Source: Bacteroidales bacterium UBA4866
Lineage (GTDB): Bacteria > Bacteroidota > Bacteroidia > Bacteroidales > P3
Length of the DNA stretch: 32,844 bases
Assembly: GCA_002399565.1 (NCBI GenBank)
Contig: DHDW01000024.1
Coordinates: forward strand, 15,071 to 47,914
Reading direction: 5' to 3'
This document shows, in pieces, positions 24,969-31,659 of the stretch. Under the pieces are notes generated by a model. The model saw only the letters and a list, made by a program, of their open reading frames with translations. It ran no database searches and was not told where the DNA came from. Each line of letters starts with the position of its first letter. Within the stretch, counting starts at the first letter, position 1. The position numbers and the translations under genes were made by a program.

Positions 24969-25156
24969 ATTTGTTGTTTTAATCAAAGTACAATTTGAAA
25001 CACTATCTATTTTTTCTGAAATGTGATATTAAATTATATATTAATATTGCAATAACTAAGATTACATAGATTATCAGTATCTTTGAATAAGAAACGACAT
25101 ATTTTGATAAAGCAAATAAAAAAACTTTTTTATTTTCCTTAAAGCTCTCTTTAATT

Positions 25157-26146
25157 TTATTCAATCATAATTTGCTGATTTTGCATATCTTTTGTTAGGT
25201 AATCCCATGATAGGGCGTTTGTTGTAGGGAGGTAGATTCTTAGTTTTTTGTTATTCTTATTATAAATTTTACTTCCTCTTATTGACGGGTTTAGAAAACG
25301 AAGATGATTATACTTCACTCCTACTTGCTTAGCAAAAGCGTATAAGTCGTTGATTGTTGTATCAACTATTATCTCTTTTGTTGGTATTGGTTGATAGGTG
25401 TCTTTCTGTCTAAAATAATAGCCATATTGTTGAGGGTTTTCCATAATAAGCTTATAGGCAATTATTCTGTAAACATATCTTGCTGTTTCGGTGAAGGTAT
25501 ATAAATCCCAGTAATTGTCGCATCCTTGCTCATTCAATCTTGTCTTTACTGACCTCTCTCCTGAATTATATGCTGCACAAGCTAAAGCCCAATCGTTAAA
25601 AACTTCTTTTTTTTGTTTTAGATATTTACATGCTGCAATTGTGGATTTCTCCAAATCATATCTTTCATCCCATCCATCTAAAGTGTCTAAACCATATTCT
25701 TTTGCTGTTGGGAGTAAGAATTGCCAAAAGCCCTCTGCCTTAGCTGGTGAAACAACATTTGTTAATCCACTTTCAGCAACAGCCAAATATTTTATATCCT
25801 CTGGAACGGACTGACTTTTAAGCAAAGGTTCAATAAGGGGGAAAAATCGTTGTGCTCTTTTGAGAATAAGGAACGTTGTTGAGTGATTGTACATAATGGA
25901 AGTAAGCTCTCTGTCTAAAGCCTCTCTAACAAAAACATTATCCAATGGTATTTCCTTCCCACAAAACTCTACCTTTTGAGGAATGGGTGGAGCAAAATTT
26001 TGATAATGCTGCTTAACAATATCCATATACTCACTATCACTATTTGTAGGTACAGTTCTTGCCATTACAAATATTCCCATAAGAATAGCAATGGAGGATA
26101 ATACTATAGCCACAATACTCAATTCCTTGATCCAACTTTTTTTCAT
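25157..26146 (-). CDS. Membrane-anchored lytic transglycosylase (SLT domain, MltD-like)
   Basis: Cleaves the MurNAc-GlcNAc bond of peptidoglycan to leave a 1,6-anhydro end. 329 residues. There is an N-terminal membrane anchor (about 10-29) with no lipobox, unlike E. coli MltD. The SLT domain spans about 85-235: the catalytic Glu is E125 in YLAVAESGL, followed by SPAKAEGFWQF, LDGWDERYD, the ACAAYNSG motif (190-196), and the ETARYVYRIIAYKL helix. After it comes a region with LysM-like character (TTINDLYAFAKQVGV...LRFLNPSI...LRIYLP) that would hold peptidoglycan. Its -7 box TATCTTTG lies at 26188-26181 on the minus strand. It is divergent from the TPR-like gene and convergent with the lipoprotein gene. 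Confidence 0.9.
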   Translation of the reverse strand: MKKSWIKELSIVAIVLSSIAILMGIFVMARTVPTNSDSEYMDIVKQHYQNFAPPIPQKVEFCGKEIPLDNVFVREALDRELTSIMYNHSTTFLILKRAQRFFPLIEPLLKSQSVPEDIKYLAVAESGLTNVVSPAKAEGFWQFLLPTAKEYGLDTLDGWDERYDLEKSTIAACKYLKQKKEVFNDWALACAAYNSGERSVKTRLNEQGCDNYWDLYTFTETARYVYRIIAYKLIMENPQQYGYYFRQKDTYQPIPTKEIIVDTTINDLYAFAKQVGVKYNHLRFLNPSIRGSKIYNKNNKKLRIYLPTTNALSWDYLTKDMQNQQIMIE

Positions 26147-26180
26147 TACAATTAACCTTTTGTTTTTTTCGTTACTATTG

Positions 26181-26188
26181 CAAAGATA
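26181..26188 (-). promoter_or_regulatory. -7 promoter box for the lytic transglycosylase
   Basis: TATCTTTG on the minus strand is an exact TAnnTTTG match, 35 bp before the start codon. No clear TTTG partner is found at the expected distance. Confidence 0.4.
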
Positions 26189-26220
26189 CTTAATCTTATC
26201 TTCATTAGCGAAATTATTAT

Positions 26221-26228
26221 TATTTTTG
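26221..26228 (+). promoter_or_regulatory. -7 promoter box for the TPR-like gene and xseAB
   Basis: TATTTTTG fits TAnnTTTG and lies 36 bp before the start at 26264. The upstream box is not recognisable, and T-rich DNA makes chance matches likely. Confidence 0.3.
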
Positions 26229-26263
26229 TACTTTATTTTTAATCCATAACGTAAATTATTGAA

Positions 26264-28468
26264 ATGCTAAAACGATTCACTATAACCCTATCCTTAATTC
26301 TAATATCTCTTATTTCCTATTGTCAAACTCTTTCCGACCAACAAAGAAAAGATATAATATCCGATTTACAAAAGCAAATAACCATTGTTTCTGCTTTCTC
26401 CTCTGAAAAGCTTGATATGATTCCTGTTTATAATTCTCAACTACTAAATGCCAATAAAACTTTGGATAAGTATGAGACATATAAATCTGATAACTTGATT
26501 TATGCTAAATGGTTTGAGTTAAAGACTTTGGTTAAGCAAAACAAAGAAATGGTTGATTTCCTTGAGCCAAGAGTTGGCGACTGGTTTTACAGGAAAGCAG
26601 TTGGTTTTGTTGCAAACAATGAGAAAGCGAAAGCTGTTGAATTCTTGAATAAAGCTCTTGTTTACGATTCCAAGAATGTTATGGTGAACTATGAATTGGC
26701 AAAGATAAGCTTAGATAGTGGTAAAATTGTTGGAGCAACCAATCGTTTGACTAATATACTTTCGCAAATGCAGCCCGATGAGGAGGAGAAACTCCTTTGT
26801 CAAAATCTAATTGCTTTTGCTTATGATAAAAACCTTCTGAAGTCATTATCCCTAATCAATCAAGGAAAGTATGCTTATGCTGTTGATATTCTAACGGAGT
26901 TAGATTCCTATTGTCAAGCAGATATTTATGGCATTTGCAATAAGGCTGTAATTAAGAAGAATTTGGATTTTTGTAAGACAGGCATATATAACGAGCATAT
27001 AACCGTAAGCAAGAAAGCAATGGAGATTGGAAGGAGTGATGTGGCTGGAGATTTTGTTCAAAACACCTACGATTACTTCCAAAGAAACCGTCAATCCATT
27101 ACCGACACCACAAGCTTTGAGGGATTGGTTCGTGGAGTGGTTGATTCCTACATTGGACAAATTAAAAACCTCTATAGTGCAAAGAATAATGAGGCAAAGA
27201 TTGATTTAATTAGAAAGACTAAAGAGCTTGTTGCATTGGTTGGAGGAGAATATGAGGCTGGAGTTCTTAAAACACTCTCTTCAATGCAAGGAACAACAAC
27301 TCCTGTTGATATGAAACTTGACTCCATTGAAAATGCTGCTCCTGTGGAAGGCTACACTCATCAATATGCTCAATATGTTAAGGATAGCATAAGCAATGCA
27401 CAAGAAAAGGTTAAGGAGATAGAAAAACAATTTATTCCCTCCTCCGAAAATAAACTCCCAGAAAAATCATTAGCTGTTGAACAAACTAAAACCAAGAGCT
27501 TAAGAAAAGAAATTGATGATAAGTTTTATGAGTCTCGCACTTTTATGACCGTAAGCAATTATGATAAAGCCTTAGAGGTTTTGGAGAAAGCTAATCGTTT
27601 AGCTAAGATTGATGCAGAAAAGCAAGAGGTTGAAAAGATGTACACCTCAGCCATTAGGGAAATAACTGCAAGGAGAATGTCTGCTGCTGAATATTCAATC
27701 TTTCAAGGCGATGTTGCAAAGGCAGATAGCTTGGTGGGCATTACTAACGATTTGATTACAACCTATAAAATGGAAAATGACCCAACTATTATTAATATAA
27801 TGAATAGCTATTTGAGGGTTATTGACCAAAAGGTTTGCCAAAAGAAACAGGATGAAATTGATGTGTTTGTATATAATATTTTGGATTGTGTTAGAAGAAA
27901 TGATTTCTATAGGGCTGATGATCTAATTACAACAGCAATGCAAGTGAAAGGCTCCTCAGAGTGTAGATTAGACAAACAAAAGATACGTCAACTGAAACGA
28001 CAAATTGAAAAGCCTTTGGAATATGTTAATATGAAAGAAGGTGTAATGAAAAATTTGGAGGATAAAGACACCTTGCTTTTCATTAAAACATACGCAGAAT
28101 TGGAAGAGTTTTGGAACGATAACAAGCTTATTGAAATGAGCGTTGAGCATTTGCCATTAAGAAAGATATTATACAACACCAATAATAGCGACTTGGTTAT
28201 TAAGTCAATTGAGGAAATGGTTAAGTATCGTTTATACTTTGGTTCTTTGGAAGCTTTGGGAGCATTGAAAGATATGGGCTTTAAGAGAAAACAAACGAAG
28301 GACGCACAAAAGAAGATTGGGATGATGATGTCTTTGGATGTTGTTAATCGTCCTGACAAAATTAGAGAAAGCAATATTATTGACGATAAGTTTAAGAATG
28401 ATAAATGGTTTAAGGATTTCTATAAGAGCTATAATAAATATTTGATTAGTTGGCGTAAAAACAATTAA
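26264..28468 (+). CDS. Secreted/periplasmic TPR-like protein of unknown function
   Basis: I do not recognise a named family. 734 residues with a cleavable-type signal peptide (basic MLKR, hydrophobic core, likely cut near SYCQ). The Tyr before the Cys argues against a lipobox. The rest is mostly alpha-helical. TPR-like helix pairs are visible at about 105-165 (FYRKAVGFVANNEKAKAVEF, then LNKALVYDSKNVMVNYELAKI), at about 195-225 (NQGKYAYAVDILTEL), and at about 425-490 (NYDKALEVLEKANRLAKI, then AEYSIFQGDVAKADSLV). There are no enzyme motifs. A scaffold role at the cell envelope is an inference from the fold only. It lies 2 bp before xseA, so the three genes are probably one transcript, although the link between an envelope protein and exonuclease VII is unclear. 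Confidence 0.75.
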   Translation: MLKRFTITLSLILISLISYCQTLSDQQRKDIISDLQKQITIVSAFSSEKLDMIPVYNSQLLNANKTLDKYETYKSDNLIYAKWFELKTLVKQNKEMVDFLEPRVGDWFYRKAVGFVANNEKAKAVEFLNKALVYDSKNVMVNYELAKISLDSGKIVGATNRLTNILSQMQPDEEEKLLCQNLIAFAYDKNLLKSLSLINQGKYAYAVDILTELDSYCQADIYGICNKAVIKKNLDFCKTGIYNEHITVSKKAMEIGRSDVAGDFVQNTYDYFQRNRQSITDTTSFEGLVRGVVDSYIGQIKNLYSAKNNEAKIDLIRKTKELVALVGGEYEAGVLKTLSSMQGTTTPVDMKLDSIENAAPVEGYTHQYAQYVKDSISNAQEKVKEIEKQFIPSSENKLPEKSLAVEQTKTKSLRKEIDDKFYESRTFMTVSNYDKALEVLEKANRLAKIDAEKQEVEKMYTSAIREITARRMSAAEYSIFQGDVAKADSLVGITNDLITTYKMENDPTIINIMNSYLRVIDQKVCQKKQDEIDVFVYNILDCVRRNDFYRADDLITTAMQVKGSSECRLDKQKIRQLKRQIEKPLEYVNMKEGVMKNLEDKDTLLFIKTYAELEEFWNDNKLIEMSVEHLPLRKILYNTNNSDLVIKSIEEMVKYRLYFGSLEALGALKDMGFKRKQTKDAQKKIGMMMSLDVVNRPDKIRESNIIDDKFKNDKWFKDFYKSYNKYLISWRKNN

Positions 28469-28470
28469 AT

Positions 28471-29595
28471 ATGGCAAAAGAAGAAAATGGCATTAAATAC
28501 TTCACTCTTTTAGAAGCCTTAAGAAGCATTCAAAAAACCCTGCTCAATCGCTATACATCCTCTTTTTGGGTAAAAGCCGAATTGATGAAACTCAATCATT
28601 ATGCACATTCAGGACATGCCTATCCTGATTTGGTTGAAAAGCAAGACAATAAAATAGTTGCACAGATAAGAGCATTGATTTGGAAAGACGATTTTGATAG
28701 AATAAACTCCAAATTCCTATCCACCACCAAAGAACCAATAAAGGATGGAATAACAGTACTAATCTATTGCAGAGTTCAATTTGATGCCCTCTATGGACTA
28801 TCCCTAAGAATAATTGATATTGATCCCCTTTTCACTCTTGGAGAATTGGAGAAAGAGAGGTTAGACACCATTAGAAAAATTAAAGAAGAAGGAATTTGGG
28901 ATAAAAACAAAAGACTTGCCCTGCCCCTACTTCCACAACGATTAGCAATCATATCCGTTGAAACAAGCAAAGGCTACTCCGACTTTATGAACATAATCCA
29001 CCAAGACAAACAACCCTACAAACTCTTCACCATGCTCTTCCCCTCACTATTGCAAGGAGATAATGCCGTTGAATCTTTGCTCATTGCCTTAGATGCCATT
29101 GAAACAGTTAAAGACCATTTTGATGCAGTGCTAATAATTAGAGGAGGAGGAGGCGATATAGGCTTAGCATGCTATAATAATTATGAATTAGTAAAAAGAA
29201 TTGCCACCTATCCACTACCCATACTAACGGGAATAGGACATTCAACCAATGAAACAGTAAGTGAAATGGTATCAAACAAAACAGCCATCACCCCAACCGA
29301 ACTTGCCGATTTAATAATCAAACGCTTTGTTTCTTTTGACCAACAACTAAAAGACATAAAACAAAACCTCTTCAATATAGCCTCAAGACGAATAGAAAGA
29401 GAAACACAAACCCTAACCCACTACCAACAAATACTACAACTACTTGACCCCAAAAACCTATTAAAAAGAGGATACACCATATCATACCTGCAAGACAGGA
29501 TAATAACCTCAGCCTCCGAACTCCAAAAAGGCGACCAATTAGTAACACTATTCTCCGATGGAAAGGTAATATCAACAGTAAACGATAAAGAATAA
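28471..29595 (+). CDS. xseA: Exodeoxyribonuclease VII large subunit
   Basis: Catalytic subunit of the single-strand exonuclease VII, active in repair together with XseB. The N-terminal OB-fold (about 1-100) binds ssDNA: FWVKAELMKLN, GHAYPDLVEK and the VLIYCRVQF strand. The catalytic domain holds LAIISVETSKGYSDFMNII, LIIRGGGGDIGLACYNN, ILTGIGHSTNETVSEMV and AITPTELADLI, all standard XseA blocks. The C-terminal LLKRGYTIS block is also present. At 374 residues it is shorter than E. coli XseA (456). The missing part is in the coiled-coil arm between the catalytic core and the tail, where XseB subunits bind. Short forms of this kind are plausible for the phylum. It is followed by xseB after 9 bp. 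Confidence 0.95.
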   Translation: MAKEENGIKYFTLLEALRSIQKTLLNRYTSSFWVKAELMKLNHYAHSGHAYPDLVEKQDNKIVAQIRALIWKDDFDRINSKFLSTTKEPIKDGITVLIYCRVQFDALYGLSLRIIDIDPLFTLGELEKERLDTIRKIKEEGIWDKNKRLALPLLPQRLAIISVETSKGYSDFMNIIHQDKQPYKLFTMLFPSLLQGDNAVESLLIALDAIETVKDHFDAVLIIRGGGGDIGLACYNNYELVKRIATYPLPILTGIGHSTNETVSEMVSNKTAITPTELADLIIKRFVSFDQQLKDIKQNLFNIASRRIERETQTLTHYQQILQLLDPKNLLKRGYTISYLQDRIITSASELQKGDQLVTLFSDGKVISTVNDKE

Positions 29596-29604
29596 GATAG
29601 AAAA

Positions 29605-29817
29605 ATGGAAACAAAAAACTACACAGAGAACTTTGAAGAGCTAACCAAGATATTAAAAGAGTTGGAAAGAGGCGATATAACCATAGACAATATGACCCTT
29701 AAGATTCAACAAGCCTTAGTTCTATTGGATGAATGCAAAGAAAGCCTAAGCAAAGTAAACGAAGACGTAAATAAAATACGTGAGGAAATAAATTCAGCTA
29801 ACGAGAATAACATTTAA
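29605..29817 (+). CDS. xseB: Exodeoxyribonuclease VII small subunit
   Basis: A 70-residue helical hairpin that docks on the coiled-coil arm of XseA. It shows the typical opening NFEELTKILKELERGDITIDNM, then ALVLLDECKESLSKV, matching the family pattern (xxLExIVxxLExGxLxLExSLxxFExGxxLxxxCxxxL). The acidic, Asn-rich tail is unremarkable. It is the last gene of the unit and is followed by a 439-bp gap full of repeats. The hairpin tgggc-cat-gccca at 29831-29843 just after the stop has no T-run, so it is not called as a terminator. Confidence 0.94.
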   Translation: METKNYTENFEELTKILKELERGDITIDNMTLKIQQALVLLDECKESLSKVNEDVNKIREEINSANENNI

Positions 29818-29870
29818 TAGATATCTTTGTTGGGCCATGCCCAAATCTCATATTCAGAAAAAACCCAATC

Positions 29871-29968
29871 ATAATTGAAAATATGTCCCTTATATTTGGA
29901 AATATGTCCATCATATTTTCATTTATGTCCATCATATTTTTGTATATGTCCTTTATATTTTTCATTAT
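29871..29968. repeat. 21-bp-period tandem array, copy B (4 units plus a decayed fifth)
   Basis: Second copy of the 98-bp element at 9059-9156, in the same orientation. Cores begin at 29883, 29904, 29925 and 29946 (exact 21-bp steps), with a decayed unit at 29967. The 6-bp variable parts are ggaaat, tcattt, ttgtat and ttcatt. The last two equal those of copy A and the first two differ. Both ends (29871-29884, 29955-29968) are identical to copy A and form the same 12-of-14 inverted repeat. Confidence 0.9.
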
Positions 29969-29989
29969 ATCCCTTATTTTTTGAGGTGC

Positions 29990-30067
29990 GTAGGGGCATG
30001 CCTTGTGCATGCCCTGATTTATTTATTGTGGTTATTATTATTGGGCAAGCACAAGGCATGCCCCTAC
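29990..30067. repeat. REPIN-like element: two inverted GTAG hairpins
   Basis: Two 25-bp arms, 29990-30014 and 30043-30067, are inverted copies with one mismatch, separated by 28 AT-rich bases. Each arm starts with GTAG (on its own strand) followed by a hairpin: GGGCATGC, loop CTTGT, GCATGCCC in the left arm, with one mismatch in the right. A GTAG tetranucleotide ahead of a short palindrome, in an inverted pair, is the standard layout of REP sequences mobilised by RAYT (TnpA-REP) transposases. No RAYT gene is in the window. Confidence 0.75.
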
Positions 30068-30139
30068 AATCGACAAAAGAATCAAAGTTCAAGACAAAAT
30101 CCTACTAATCTTTTAATCCTATTAATCTTAATTCAGACT

Positions 30140-30247
30140 AAAATAGTTACCTAAGTTACTCAAATTACCCTCTAAAAAAAAGGTTTGAGGAAAAAAACAA
30201 AAACCTTTTCAAAACATAGTAACTTAAGTAACTTTGGTAACTATTTT
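30140..30247. repeat. Inverted sets of 9-bp-spaced GTTAC iterons
   Basis: On the left, gttac at 30146, gttac at 30155 and attac at 30164. On the right, its inverse gtaac at 30219, 30228 and 30237. All steps are exactly 9 bp. The outer ends pair perfectly over 12 bp (30140-30151 with 30236-30247), and taagttac (30152-30159) pairs with gtaactta (30219-30226). The set surrounds a smaller hairpin at 30174-30209 and lies immediately beyond the stop codon of the helicase gene. It may be an origin or binding site of the mobile element, its end, or a large terminator. Confidence 0.8.
30174..30209 (-). terminator. Probable terminator of the primase-helicase unit
   Basis: On the minus strand, aaaaggttt (30209-30201) pairs with aaacctttt (30186-30178) around a 14-nt loop, followed by a run of T opposite 30181-30174. 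It lies about 50 bp after the helicase stop. The stem is AT-rich, so its strength is uncertain. Confidence 0.55.
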
Positions 30248-30256
30248 TCATGAGAT

Positions 30257-31657
30257 TTAGAAATCTAAGTCTGATTCCTCACCAAATAAATCATTTTCTT
30301 CAATTGGTTTTGAATTATTTTCTGGAATATCCAATTCTTCAGGAAATTCAATTTCATTTATTCCCCTTACTTCACACCATACAAAGTTTTTATTTCCTGT
30401 TAATCTTTCAATTTTATAACCTAATCCTTTTAGTCTTGATGATAAAGTTTTAGTACTAATTTGATGATAATTATTCTCATCACAGAATCTATTAAATTCA
30501 TTATGTATTTCCTTTAGCAACTTCTTTTTAGAATTGGAAGGAGTATACATTTTTTCTTCCATAAAACTACAAACTGTGTCTGATTCAATACGGTATTCAT
30601 TTTTGAGAGCTTCAATTGTTTGACTGTCGCTAAACTTTTTGTTTTCTCTTAGATATTTAACGCCATCCAACAACCAATTGCAAATCCCTGGCAATTCTTC
30701 GCACAACTCTTGCTTTAAATTAGGATTGATTTTATCCGCAGGAATGGTATAGTTAAATGGAAAGATAAATAATCTGCTGTAAAATCCAAAAGAATAATCT
30801 GAACTTTGTGGAAGGTGGTTTGATGCTAATATTGTTTGAGGATAGTTCTTTGTTGAATATATGTCTTGATATAGCTTTTTAACAGTCATTGATTCTCCTG
30901 AAGTGTATGTTTTAAGTACTGAACTATCTGAAATTTTTGGAAGATTCTCAGCCGAAATATTAATTAACTTATTTTCCATTTGCTGAATTCCCAATCCATC
31001 ATTTTTCAAAATATATCCTAAAGATACATTACTTACATTATTTTCTCCCAAAGCACTACCTACAACATCAAGAGTTAAAGATTTTCCATTTCTTCCGCTT
31101 CCATATAAATAAATGATTTTTTCAAGATGTAAATTTGATAAAGGATATGCTAACACTTCTTGAATAAGCTTTCTTAAATCTTGTTCTGGAAGAATTTCAT
31201 TAATAAAGTTAATCCACCTTGGGCAAGTTGCATTAGAATCATAATTGTAAGGAAGTACATACTTCAGAAAGTCCTCTTTGCGATGTTCTCGAAACTCTAA
31301 AGTATTTAAGTCATAAGTGCCATTTGGAAAGTTTAATACATCTCTATTTGTTTCAAGTTCTTTATAGAGATCAAGTTTAGCCTGCTCATACAGGTCATGA
31401 GCTTTCTTATATGATTTATATTCTTTTTCTGGTATTCCTAATTCTTCAGCAAAATCACGCAAGAAGTTCTTTACATAAATTTTTTCTTTCAGTTGCCAAT
31501 GGGAATCCTCATAGAAATAAAATCCATTATTATAAACTACATTATCATTTTTTTCTTTTAAGATTTGAAGTATAAAGCATGTCATTTCTATTCTTACTTG
31601 AACAAATTGAGTATTTTTCTTTTCTTCCACTTTTGTTTTTTCTAAATTGTTGTTCAT
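30257..31657 (-). CDS. Phage/plasmid-type SF3 helicase (D5/P4 family)
   Basis: Replicative superfamily 3 helicase like those of phages, plasmids and integrative elements. 466 residues. The N-terminal D5_N-like domain (about 30-165) has FPNGTYDLNTLEFREH, a block usually seen before the helicase core. Helicase motifs: Walker A GSGRNGKS (186-193), acidic Walker B end INISAEN (232-238), motif C with sensor Asn ILASNHLP (276-283), and an arginine-finger-like FYSRLFIFPF (about 292-301). A winged-helix-like tail (about 370-430) and an acidic C-terminus follow. It starts 2 bp after the stop of the primase gene, so the two act as a split primase-helicase. No integrase or relaxase is in the window. Confidence 0.9.
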   Translation of the reverse strand: MNNNLEKTKVEEKKNTQFVQVRIEMTCFILQILKEKNDNVVYNNGFYFYEDSHWQLKEKIYVKNFLRDFAEELGIPEKEYKSYKKAHDLYEQAKLDLYKELETNRDVLNFPNGTYDLNTLEFREHRKEDFLKYVLPYNYDSNATCPRWINFINEILPEQDLRKLIQEVLAYPLSNLHLEKIIYLYGSGRNGKSLTLDVVGSALGENNVSNVSLGYILKNDGLGIQQMENKLINISAENLPKISDSSVLKTYTSGESMTVKKLYQDIYSTKNYPQTILASNHLPQSSDYSFGFYSRLFIFPFNYTIPADKINPNLKQELCEELPGICNWLLDGVKYLRENKKFSDSQTIEALKNEYRIESDTVCSFMEEKMYTPSNSKKKLLKEIHNEFNRFCDENNYHQISTKTLSSRLKGLGYKIERLTGNKNFVWCEVRGINEIEFPEELDIPENNSKPIEENDLFGEESDLDF

Positions 31658-31659
31658 AA

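Noticed and set aside
25078..25136. Small RNA gene: orphan TATCTTTG box followed by an A/T hairpin
   Set aside because: The upstream TTG is 28 bp away, outside the normal spacing, and the hairpin is only A-T pairs with a 2-nt loop; likely chance in AT-rich DNA.
29831..29843. Terminator or solo REP after xseB (tgggc-cat-gccca)
   Set aside because: It has no T-run and no GTAG ahead of it; only a 5-bp stem.
29875..30108. Plus-strand 77-codon frame with repeated ICPLYLE-type heptads
   Set aside because: It is the 21-bp array and the REPIN read as codons. The Cys/Phe/Tyr-rich product continues into the palindrome, with no support as a protein.
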